The notes beneath the pieces were generated by a model, which was not told the origin of the DNA, did no database searches, and saw nothing but the letters and a program-made list of their open reading frames with translations. Below, one piece after another: positions 32,192-41,705 of a stretch of DNA of 64,000 nucleotides. The stretch is from Perilla frutescens (taxonomy: Eukaryota; Streptophyta; Magnoliopsida; Lamiales; Lamiaceae). The translations under genes were made by a program, and so were the position numbers. Each line of letters starts with the position of its first letter. Position 1 is the stretch's first letter. The stretch spans positions 50,589,001 to 50,653,000 of the forward strand of contig BRKX01000009.1 of the NCBI GenBank assembly GCA_026008535.1. The letters run 5' to 3'.

Positions 32192-33889
32192 TATAACAGC
32201 CCGATCCCGAAATAGGGATTAACGAGTGGGGACGGGGTGTCATTAAGGGGTTTAATTGGATAAAACGGAAGATTTATAAGTTGGTTTTACAATCGAGATA
32301 TGCTTTTGGGGGTTAGACGGAGATACTCAGATTCACTTTTACTAGACGGTTAATTAAACGGATAGACGGATACCATTCAGCATAGATGATGATGGTTAAT
32401 AATACATGCAAGCCCATTGATTAGACGAAAGGAAATCATACTTGGGTAGTTGAAATATAACTTAGTATGCATCTTATACTCAAATAATTATGTCTAGGGA
32501 GGTTATTCATAGAGTCTCGATAATCATAATAAGACTCAAAACGGAATTAGAAAGAGTGTATCAGAGTAGCAGATAACATAGTTGGATTTCAAGGAAATAT
32601 TAGATAATAACAAAACAGTCTTGGCAGCCAACCCACATCCACAGCCACCAACATCCTCAGCATCTCAACCTGAAAACATTTGAAAAAGAGGGGGCATGAG
32701 CACTAATGTACTCAGTGGGTTTTAGTAAAATACTTTAATAAATTTCAAGATATCCAATAATCAAATGACGGTATATGGAGAGCAAAACGCTAAAGCCCTC
32801 TCCATATCCGCAAAATCTTTTCTTTTTCCTCTGCGCCCATCTTGGCTCAAACCTGACGTCAACTGTACCCTTAGGCATTCCATAGGATAGAAGAGGGGTT
32901 ACCTCAAATATTCGAACGAGTTTGCGAGGGATAAACCCAGCAGTGACTCCCTTAAGAGTTCCGAGCTCATATCCTGCTTAAGTGAAAAGCTAAGTTCCTT
33001 CCTTTCTTATCCTTGCTAGCAATACCAAGCTTAGAACAATGTCTAAGGCTAATTCTTTAATACTACATGATCTCGGCCTACAAAGGGTTTAATGCTACCC
33101 TAACAAGGCAAACCTTAATTCTTAATTCTGCGAGCTTAACAAGTATAAACATTAAATTATAGGAGAAGAACGTAAACAAGTACGAATCGAAACTAAAGAT
33201 AATTCTAAACATCTCATGCTAAGCATAAACAATACTTTAGTAGTTCTATCATTTCTAAACATTCTTGAGAGCTCAAGTAAAGCATAATATCTTCCTTTCT
33301 TCCTTCCTTGTACAGAGTTCAATCAGGCTGAGCAAAAATACTTTTTTTGGATATCTCATTTGCCCTAACATGCTTCTAGAGCTTATTAGCTCAAACTTTA
33401 GATGAGTATAGATTTACCCACCTTGATTACGGGATGGAAGACAAGGCAACGAGCTGGTGGTTTCCTTTAGAATTCCTCCAAGGTTCGATTCATCCTACAA
33501 AAGTCGAATCATCGACTTAGCAGCTTCCTACGAAGATTTCTAATAACATGATAATAAGTAGTACCCAACTGATATTCCTTTAGCTAGGACTTAACATGGA
33601 TAGCACGACTTTGACTTAATAAGGGTTCGAGAAGGATTTATTTTATTTAAGGAACTTTTCGACTCGATTTCTAAATTTTTAGACGGAAAATAACTTGAAT
33701 ATCTTATTCGAGATAAATTGAAATTAGCTTGAATACTTTACTATAATTTAAACTTGAATATGGCTTGAAAGTGACATAATTTAGAAGACTCGAAAAGATC
33801 GGAAAAGGGGGTACGAAAATAGCCTAAAAGAAATGGCGAACAAAACAACACGGAGAAGGGGGGTCGCCGCAGCGCACAAGGGCGCCGGC

Positions 33890-33975
33890 GGGCTTCCCCC
33901 TCGCCGCGGGGCTGCCTTGCCCCGTCGGGCTCCCCGCCGCCGCGGGGCTGCATTGCCCCGGCGGGCTGGGCGCGG
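33890..33975. repeat. GC-rich imperfect direct repeat in the 3' LTR
   Basis: In otherwise AT-rich sequence this block is almost pure G+C. Two copies of a roughly 40-bp unit (CCGCGGGGCTGC(C/A)TTGCCCC, then G(T/G)CGGGCT) begin near 33904 and 33940. The three-frame open stretches on both strands here come from the lack of A/T and are not genes. Confidence 0.65.
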
Positions 33976-34081
33976 CCGAGGGGGGTGTGGCACGGCGGCG
34001 CACTCCCCCCGTTCGGGGCTCTTCTCTCTCTTTTCTCTTTCTCTCTCTTCAACTGGGTTTCTTCAACTATGTTCTTCAACT

Positions 34082-34122
34082 GTTCTTCGTGTTCGTTGAT
34101 TTCTTCGACGAACACAAAGAAC
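34082..34122. repeat. Long hairpin in Tekay/Del-like 3' LTR
   Basis: GTTCTTCGTGTTCGT (34082-34096) pairs with ACGAACACAAAGAAC (34108-34122) with one mismatch around an 11-base loop. A further GAACACGAAGAAC at 34119-34131 could pair instead. Confidence 0.65.
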
Positions 34123-34780
34123 ACGAAGAACAATTAACCCGAATTTTTATAAAAATAACATACTTGAATTTAACATGCAATAACATGCTTTCACTTAAAA
34201 AGAATTTTGGCATTAACGGCATAAACACGATAATCCTCCTTTAATAATTAGAATAACGACAAAATCGTTAAATGTGGCTTGAACGGAATTTAACGGAATA
34301 AACGAGGCTAATCTTCTTAGAATAATAATAATAACGGAAGTAGAATGAGAAATATAACATACACGTTATTAACTTGGAATTTCAACAAAAATCGAAATAT
34401 GACTTTTAGATGAGGAATAATGAAGAACGCGAAGAACGTACAGAACGAAAAGTAAATGCGGAATTTAAAGATGAAAAAGAAATGTAATCGAGATCGACGA
34501 ACAAGAATGGACGGGGTCAGGTGCGTCGAAGGAATGTGGTTAGCTCGGCGTCTCGTCGAGTCGCACCAGCGGCAGAGCCGCCTGCTACGATTTGAACGGC
34601 GCCCCTAGTACATTCCCTCACCGCATCCCTTCCGCGCTACTCCGCTCGTCGTCTTGAAGAACACTCACGAAGAACGCTTTTTATTTCGACAGAACCTTCT
34701 CGGCTTTCAAAGCTTTTCACCCTCTCGATTTAGAAGTGAAGTGAATGTGAAATGAGCAAGGAATGCCAAAGGTGTGGTCC

Positions 34781-34790
34781 CCTATTTATA
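34781..34790 (-). promoter_or_regulatory. TATA box in 3' LTR of Tekay/Del-like element
   Basis: The minus strand reads TCCTATAAATAGGGGACC, with TATAAATAGG at 34790-34781, about 708 nt into the LTR. The same box is in the 5' LTR at 43171-43162. Confidence 0.75.
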
Positions 34791-35498
34791 GGAAAAGCTT
34801 TGGCTTCCCTTGGAAGCCATTGCTGTGCGAGAATACTGCAAAAGCTACTCCGGGTTCGGTTAAAAGCTGCTTTATTCTATGTCGAGGTCCAAATGACTTC
34901 AGACACGAAATCTAAAAATACCGAGAGACTCATTGGCTCGAACACTGGTGAACCAACTTGATTCGTTAAGAAGACGGGGTCGTCAGAAGAAAGACGAGCA
35001 AATATTCCCTTTTTGGAATTACTTTTTACTATTAACTCAGACTGACAGATTCGGCTCCCGAGCGTTCGATTAACCTCAGAATGAAAATCCGTGAATGCCA
35101 ACGGAATCCTCGAGTCATTTCCCATAAGAGGGGCTTGACAGAACTAAACTTGAATAAACGAGGAGGATTTCGTAAATTTCTCAAAACACGAACGCACGCA
35201 AAAATTACTATTCATTTTCCTTTTAAATACGTTTTCCATCACCTGGAACTCAAATGACCTCAGATTTGAAATCCGAAAATACCGGTCTACTCCTTGAGTC
35301 AAAACCTTTCTAAAGAGATCATAAATGGCAATAAAAGAATTAAAATTATATTTTCCGAAAAGACGATCTTTACGAAAACTGACTCCAAAAGTCGTGACTG
35401 ACATCCAATAATAGCTAACCTTAATTAAATTCCTTCTTTAATTAATTAATTAATATTAACAATTCTCTAAACCTTATTAAAAAATATGGGGTATTACA

Positions 35499-35512
35499 TC
35501 CTACCCCCCTTA
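35499..35512 (-). other. Polypurine tract of Tekay/Del-like element
   Basis: The minus strand reads TAAGGGGGGTAGGA directly before TGTAATACCCC of the 3' LTR. It lies 24 nt beyond the pol stop. Confidence 0.85.
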
Positions 35513-35536
35513 AACAAAATTTCGTCCCGAAATTTA

Positions 35537-36880
35537 CTAACCATGATAAGCGATATCAGGGTACTTCTTGAGCAGTTCGGATTCAAGCTCCCAAGTTGCT
35601 TCCTCTGAACCATGGTGGTTCCAGATTACTTTTACCAGATCAATCTCCTTATTTCTCAGCTTCTGGATCTTTCGATCCACGATGGCTTGGGGCTTTTCTT
35701 CATAAGCTAAGTCCTCATTCAGGACTATCTCTTCTTTGCTAATCACATGCTTTGGATCGAACAAGTATTTTCGTAACATGGAAATGTGAAAAAAATCATG
35801 CACGCTACTCATGTTGGGTGGTAAGGCCAACCTAGAGGCTACTTCATTCACCTTTTCTAAGATCTCAAAAGGTCCGATAAATTTGGGCCTTAATTTGCTT
35901 CGTTTGCCAAAACGAATTATTCCTTTTGATGGAGACACCTTCAAAAACACTTTATCTCCAACGTCCAAACTGAGCTCCGTCCTCCTCTCATCCACATAAG
36001 CCTTCTGTCTATCCTGAGCTTCTTTGATGCGTTGACGAATAAGCTCGATCTTCTGGACAGCTTCCTGGACCATCTCGGGTCCAAGTATCCTTCTCTCTCC
36101 AACCTCGTCCCAATACAGGGGCGATCTACACTTCTTTCCGTAAAGAGCTTCATAAGGGGCCATGCCAATCAATGATTGGTAGCTGTTGTTATAGGCAAAT
36201 TCTACCAAAGGCAACAACTCCTCCCAATTGCCTCCTTGATCGACGACGACTCCTCTAAGCATGTCTTCCTTAATCTGGATAGTCCTTTCAGATTGGCCAT
36301 CCGTTTGAGGATGGAATGCTGTGCTAAAGTTGAGCTTTGATCCCATTTCATCTTGTAGGCTCCTCTAGAATCTTGATGTAAATCTTGAATCACGGTCCGA
36401 TATAATCGAGACCGGCACTCTGTGAAAACGCACAACTTCCTTAACATACAATTGGGCTAGTTGTTCTAGCCTGTCCGTCATTTTAACAGCAACAAAATGT
36501 GCTGATTTAGATAATCGACCAACGATTACCCAGATAGCGGTATTCCCTCGCTTAGACTTTGGCAATCCTACGACAAAGTCCATATTGATATGATCCCACT
36601 TCCATTCAGGAATTTCTAAGGGTTGAAGCAAACCAGAAGGTTTTTGATGCAAAGCTTTCACTTGTTGGTAGTTTAAACACCTTTCCACGAAGGCGGCTAT
36701 TTCTCTCTTCATGTTGTTCCACCAGAAATTCCTCTTGAGGTCTTGGTACATCTTGGTGCTTCCGGGATGTGCTGTATATGGCGTGTCATGTGCTTCGCAC
36801 ATGATTTCCTCCTTTAGTTCTTCCTTGCATGGCACGCACAGTCTTCCTTTGAATAAGAGTGTGTTATCGGCGGCTTTCAT
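35537..36880 (-). pseudogene. pol: Integrase with chromodomain (Tekay/Del-like element)
   Basis: Frame 36880-36365 has the zinc-binding region (EAHDTPYTAHPGSTKMYQDL...CLNYQQVKAL, where the second Cys of the usual CLTCQ is Tyr). The first core blocks are NMDFVVGLPKSKRG and VSIISDRDSRFTSRF. A TAG at 36365 and a small frame slip lead to frame 36346-35537. It has FHPQTDGQSERTIQ, then the GPY/F region RPKFIGPFEILEKV...ALPPNMSSVHDFFHISMLRKY. A chromodomain follows near the end (IVDRKIQKLRNKEIDLVKVI, WNHHGSEEATWELESEL). Chromodomains of this kind direct integration into heterochromatin. The three catalytic residues (D, D, E) are present, but the stop breaks the protein. Confidence 0.9.
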
Positions 36881-38295
36881 GAAATTTTAGGAGCTATCAG
36901 ATCGTGTGCTTCTAGCCTTTTCTTTTCGAGAAACTCATCTCCTCTCTGGGCTTTAATTATCCTTTGCCTTAGATCGGGCTGAGCGACTATTATGGCAACT
37001 TGAGCTTGAATAGTCTCGGGTGGTGTTAACACCTCAATCCTTAACTTCTCGAATTCCTTGCGAAGATCCTCCTTGGCTAGGATGAGTTCTAACTCTTCCT
37101 TCTCCTTCCTACTTAGGGCATCTGCTACCACATTTTCCTTGCCTGGGTGGCAGTGAATCGTGCGGTCATAATCTTTCACGAGTTCTAGCCATCTTCTTTG
37201 CCTCATGTTAAGATCCTTTTGCTCGAAGAAATACTTCAAGCTCTTGTGATCTGAGAAGATCTCACACTTGGCTCCGTAGAGGTAGTGCCTCCAGATCTTC
37301 AGCGCATGGACGACGGCTGCTAGCTCTAAGTCATGCGTCGGGTAGTTCTGCTCATGATTCTTAAGCTGTCTGGAAGCATAAGCAATCATCTTTCCTCTCT
37401 TCATTAGTACGCATCCTAATCCTTTCCTTGATGCGTCTGCGTAAACCACGAAATCTTCATTCCCTTCCGGAATGGCTAATACAGGGGCTGTGGTTAGCAT
37501 CTTCTTCAAAGTTTGAAAACTTTCCTCACACTCAGGCGTCCATTTGAACTTGGAGTCCTTCTTTAGCAATCGCGTCATAGGTTTGGATATAGTCGAGAAT
37601 CCTTCAATGAATCTGCGATAGTATCCAGCGAGTCCTAGAAAACTTCTTATTTCGTTCACGCTTCTTGGAGACTTCCAGTTGCTTACAGCTTCAATCTTGG
37701 CTGGATCTAACTTGATTCCTTCTACCGAGACTATATGACCTAAAAACATAACTTTTTTGAGCCAAAACTCACACTTGCTGAAGTTAGCATAAAGCCTTTC
37801 TCTTCTTAATGTCTCCAGCACCACTCTTAGGTACTCCTGATGTTCTTCTTCATCCTTGGAATAGATGAGGATATCATCTATGAAAACTTGAACAAACTTA
37901 TCTAGATACGGGTGAAAAACTCGGTTCATTAAATCCATGAACACTGCTGGAGCATTGGTCAATCCGAACGGCATTACCACATACTCATAATGCCCATAGC
38001 GAGTTCTAAAAGCGGTTTTAGGGACATCTTCCTTTCGGATCTTCAACTGATGGTACCCAGATCTTAAGTCTATCTTGAAGAAGACACTTGCTCCCTTGAG
38101 CTGATCGAAGAGATCATCTATTCATGGAAGAGGGTATCGATTCTTGATGGTTAGCTTATTGAGCTCTCTATAGTCGATGCACATTCTCAATGTACCATCC
38201 TTTTTCTTTACGAATAAGATTGGAGCTCCCCAAGGCGACACACTAGGTTGGATAAAACCTAGGTCTTGTAACTCTTGCAGTTGAACTTTGAGTTC
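36881..38295 (-). pseudogene. pol: Reverse transcriptase and RNase H (Tekay/Del-like element)
   Basis: From 38295 down: WGAPILFVKKKDGTLRMCID, then YRELNKLTIKNRYPLP with a stop at about 38120 (CCA TGA ATA on the minus strand, where CAA/CGA is expected), and FFKIDLRSGYHQLKIR. The open frame 38046-36877 (389 codons) holds VMPFGLTNAPAVFMDLMN, the catalytic FIDD in VQVFIDDILIYSKD, SFLGLAGYYRRFIEGFS, and RNase H (FVVYADASRKGLGCVLM, YASRQLKNHEQNYPTHDLEL, IFSDHKSLKYFFEQKDLN, VVADALSRKEK). The catalytic residues look intact. It ends with TAG at 36877, which separates it from integrase. Confidence 0.9.
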
Positions 38296-38989
38296 TTACA
38301 ACTCCTTAGGCGCCATTCTGTAGGGGGCATTCGAAACTAGGGCGGCTCCTGGTTTCAATTTGATAGTGAATTCCACTTGCTTGTTCGGAGGCAGTCCTAG
38401 TAGCTCCTTTGAGAATACGTCAGGATATTCCCTTACGACCGGAACGTCTTCGATGGAAAGCTCTCTTTCCTCCTTCCTTATAAGATTAAATAAAAAGGCT
38501 TGGCAGTTCTTCTTCCTTATCATCTTAGTAGCCTTTAGGGCGGATATCATTGGGATTTTGGTTCCCAGCCTTGACCCGTAGATTTTCACCTCGGGTTTTC
38601 CGGGTGGTCGAAACACTACTTCCCTCTCAGGGTAGCTTATAGAAGCATAAGCTGAGGCTAACCAATCCATTCCTAGGATTATGTCGAAGTCCTGGATCTT
38701 TATCACATAAAGATTTGACTTAAAGTTTTCCCCTTCTATGTTCAATTCTAGGTTAGAGCAGACCTTCCTAGACATCATTTTCTTTCCAGAGGGAATACTT
38801 CTCTCAAGAGCATTCTAAGAATTTTCGAGTTTTATCTTCAGTTTCTTACAAACAGACTCAGCTATAAACGAATGCGATGCTTCAGTATCGAAAAGAGTTA
38901 AAACCGGCGTCTCGAGGAGGATAATCATACCTGCTAGATTACCTGGGGCCTTAGCAGCTTGCTGCTGATTGAGAGCATAAGTATGAGCT
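38296..38989 (-). pseudogene. pol: Aspartic protease of Tekay/Del-like element
   Basis: From 38989 down: a short linker, then TPVLTLFDTEASHSFI near 38900-38865. The active-site motif is DTE where DTGASHSFI is normal, so Gly has become Glu and the enzyme should be dead. A stop near 38818 follows. The frame 38778-38296 continues with LYVIKIQDFDIILGMDWL, then FSKELLGLPPNKQVEFTIKL and APYRMAPKEL at the approach to RT. A stop (TAA) at 38296 separates it from RT. Confidence 0.85.
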
Positions 38990-40026
38990 GGCTAAGGCGG
39001 TCTCTGCCCTTGGTTGGACCTTTGATCTCGTCCTTGCTTCGGTCTTAGGGTCATCCCCGGTCTTTGACCTTGAGGTCCTCTTTGCTGCAGCCTTGGCTGG
39101 TTTCCGGGGAGTTGCTGAAGCGGCTGCGGGTACATGGGTTGTTGTGGTGTTTGAGATCGTCTGTTGTTTCCCTTAAGGCATTCTCTCTTGAAGTGCCCCT
39201 CCTCACCACAGTTGTAGCACCCAGTTAGATTTGCTCGGCAGACTCCAGGATGCATTCTTCCGCACCTTTGACACGGCCTAAAGCTAGGGGCGTTGCCAGG
39301 CTGACTTCGAGGCACCCCTGACTCTCGGCTTTGCCAGTGGGGTTTCTTTTCTCTGTCATCTCTTCTTCCTCCTTCCCACTTCCTTTTTCCTTTTGGATCA
39401 TTAGATGACTGAGAGGGTTGAATTTTCTCTCGAGGGAGGATGGCCTCTATGTTCAATGCCTTGGCTAAGGTTCGGGTATAGGACATGTCTTCTTGTCCAG
39501 CGAGGGCTATGCCAATCTCGGATTCGAGTCCTTTCTTGAACTTGCGTGCTTTCTTCCCGTCTGTGTCCACTAGATGTGGAGCATGCCTTGACAATTGGTT
39601 GAATTCTCTATCGTATTCTGACACTGTCTTATTTCCTTGCTTTAGATTCCAGAACTCCATCTCTTTTGCCTCTCGATAACAATCTGGGATGTACTTCTGA
39701 TACATATCATGCTTGAAATCTTCCCAACTATAGTCTTCCCATTGATCTGGGGTTATGGTCCTTCGAACGGACTCCCACCAGTAGTCCGCATCATCCGTCA
39801 GCATAAAAAGAGCACAACTTAACTTCTCCTCTTCTGAACAGGCTATGAAATCGAAAATTCATTCTAAGGAGCGCACCCATTTTTCAGCATCCATTAGATC
39901 TCCTAAACCATTAAACGATGGAGGATTGTGTTTGAGGAACACACTTTCGGCTCTTGGTCCAGGGTTTGGAGCATGTTCGGGTCCGTTCTCATCTTCGTTC
40001 TCAGCTTGACGTCTTCGGGGCGGCAT
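38990..40026 (-). pseudogene. gag: gag of Tekay/Del-like element
   Basis: The ATG at 40026 opens PPRRRQAENEDENGPEH and VFLKHNPPSFNGLGDLMDAE. TGA at 39861-39859 stops it after about 55 codons. The same frame continues with the capsid (LTDDADYWWESVRRTITPDQ, FKHDMYQKYIPDCYREAKEM, NQLSRHAPHLVDTDGKKAR). Two zinc-binding segments follow, PCQRCGRMHPGVC and the canonical knuckle GCYNCGEEGHFKREC near 39235-39190. A Q/P/G-rich end runs to the stop at 38990. Apart from the single TGA the frame is intact. The ATG lies just after TAGTTCTTTAG, which resembles a splice acceptor. Confidence 0.9.
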
Positions 40027-40380
40027 CCTAAAGAACTAGATATTAGCGACACTTGATTGAATTCGCACATTTCCAAGGATGCCTTTCGATAAGGTCTTTA
40101 AATTAAGATAGGTCAAAGAAGGCATAAATTTAAACATTATTCACACATAATGGGAAAATTGCCTCATTAAGAGGACTTTTGGCATCGATAGAATAGGTTA
40201 TGGGTTACATCGAGATAGGGCAGTCTGTTGGAAAATTCACTTCCACTATTAGAGTTTAGAAAATTTAAAGCATTAATTACATATTAGAGTCTTGGTTAAA
40301 GCGGATATTAGATAACAGATAGACAAACAGATGTATTAGATAACTAGGTGTTCTAACAGCAACACCTCCTACACCTCCTA
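40027..40380 (-). other. Spacer between the extra frame and gag
   Basis: This noncoding 354-bp spacer on the minus strand ends in TAATATCTAGTTCTTTAG just before the gag ATG. Its length and several stops argue against coupled translation of the two frames. I see no other feature. Confidence 0.45.
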
Positions 40381-41154
40381 CTACGGCTTAATTGTAGGCT
40401 GGAGTCTTCCTTTCCCCTTGCAAGGTGACCCTACTTCCTCCTCACCTGCTTCTTCCGGGTCTTCCTCTTCTTCCTCATCTTCAACTGTCTCCGGCACGCT
40501 GAACTTGAACGTTCTCATGTGAACATTCCCTTCGGGGTACTGATGGGACATACATTGCCCCAGACTCTGAGAAGCGTATGCAGGGGTCCACTGGTTCATT
40601 TGAGGAGTGCAAGAAAATAGGGACTCGGTGTGGTTCACGACCCGGACATTTGAGGGTCCCGCTCCTGAGGCTCCTTCATGTTGAGGACGGGGTGCTTGGA
40701 ATCCAGGGGGACTGTTGAGAGTCGCCTGTTGCAGTTCTAGCTCTACCACGAGAGAGGGGTTTTGCTCGGTCGCTTGCTGCTCGGCTAAAGCTTGCACGTG
40801 GCCATACTCCGTCACCCAACGAGCCATTAAGGCTGAGGAGAACTCCATCAGATTCCTGATTTCAGCATATGTTACGGGATCACGGGTGATAGTTCTTTGC
40901 AAAATGTGGTACATTGTAGGCCTCCAAGCGGGCAGTGCGTGCTCGCACATGCGAATGCAGGTCTCCAAGTCAGATACACTTCCAGGCTCTCCTCCGTAGC
41001 CATTAGCCCAGGCCCACCTTTCTAGGTACCTTGCCATGAAGGACATCAATTGTTTGTTACCGTCCCAAGTTTCTTGTCTGAACCTTTTAACTCTTTCTTG
41101 AACCGGACGAAAAAGAGACACGCTCTTCCTAGCAGTCATACGGCGCTTAACCAT
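40381..41154 (-). CDS. Intact 257-codon extra frame upstream of gag (unknown)
   Basis: The ATG at 41154 follows TATTCTCTTCTAG. The frame runs 257 codons without a break to TAA at 40381. Residues 1-30 are basic (MVKRRMTARKSVSLF, RPVQERVKRFRQETW). Residues 31-130 look like a compact helical domain (LMSFMARYLERWAWANGYGG, CIRMCEHALPAWRPTMYHIL, LMEFSSALMARWVTEYGHVQ). A Q/P-rich linker follows, then a highly acidic stretch (residues 227-244, EDEEEEEDPEEAGEEEVG) and a short basic end KGKGRLQPTIKP. I recognise no family, and it is not Gag, Pol or a known env. It lies on the sense strand between the 5' LTR and gag, in the position of the ORF1 of Ogre-type elements, where chromoviruses normally have nothing. 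It is intact while gag, protease and integrase are broken. Confidence 0.65.
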   Translation of the reverse strand: MVKRRMTARKSVSLFRPVQERVKRFRQETWDGNKQLMSFMARYLERWAWANGYGGEPGSVSDLETCIRMCEHALPAWRPTMYHILQRTITRDPVTYAEIRNLMEFSSALMARWVTEYGHVQALAEQQATEQNPSLVVELELQQATLNSPPGFQAPRPQHEGASGAGPSNVRVVNHTESLFSCTPQMNQWTPAYASQSLGQCMSHQYPEGNVHMRTFKFSVPETVEDEEEEEDPEEAGEEEVGSPCKGKGRLQPTIKP

Positions 41155-41693
41155 CTAGAAGAGAATAGCTTAATCAGTCTAGATTATAAAAGGGAGACCT
41201 AAGGTTCTCCTGAGATCATACTAACATCTAGATTTTATCTTGCATGCATAGTTCCTTTTTGAAGCAGTTGACGTTTTTATAAGAAAATTTTTGGTGTCCA
41301 TGGTCTTTAACATACAAGTTTACCTTTTTGTTGAGTCAAAATTTTTGAGTACGGATGTAAACCTTTTGGGATCGAGAAATCTTTTTCACAAACTTTTCAT
41401 TCTCAGAGATCGTCTTACCCGAACACCTTTTACTTGGAATTTTATTCTCAGGATTTTTCTCTTATCCATAAAACAGATATGCTTGCTCAAATCTTTTCTT
41501 TTCCTGTATTCCAAAAATCAAATTCCAAAATCCAGAATTTCTATACTATTATACCTTGATTTTTGGTTGAAGATATGAGGGTGATGGCGAGCTGTGGGTT
41601 GCTGCTTTCACTTATCAAAGAACAACTTATACATACATATATACTTAACTCAATTCAAACAAAGAGACAGGCCGACAGTTTTGCAAATCTATC
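41155..41693 (-). other. Leader of Tekay/Del-like element
   Basis: These 539 bp lie between PBS and the extra frame. The minus strand is A/G-rich, with AAAAG runs. No coding frame is supported. Confidence 0.45.
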
Positions 41694-41705
41694 TCTGATA
41701 CTAAC
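41694..41705 (-). other. Primer binding site of Tekay/Del-like element (tRNA-iMet type)
   Basis: The minus strand directly after the LTR reads GTTAGTATCAGAGA, against TTGGTATCAGAGC: two mismatches from the complement of initiator tRNA-Met. Confidence 0.75.

Larger units (their letters stand above)
32192..35498 (-). repeat. 3' LTR of Tekay/Del-like element (long form)
   Basis: This 3307-bp LTR on the minus strand starts TGTAATACCCC at 35498 after the PPT. It ends GGGCTGTTATA at 32192, where the 5' copy has ...CTGTTACA, so the terminal CA has become TA. Compared with the 2174-bp 5' LTR it has about 1.13 kb extra (33160-34300), including the GC-rich block and a hairpin. The shared parts are very similar by eye. 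Confidence 0.9.

Noticed and set aside
33741..34133. Open frames on both strands in the GC-rich block (Arg/Pro/Ala-rich)
   Set aside because: Frames are open in several phases at once because the block lacks A/T-rich stops. Composition is low complexity, and the block is absent from the partner LTR.
40715..40999. Plus-strand 94-codon frame
   Set aside because: It is a shadow of the intact 257-codon frame on the opposite strand.
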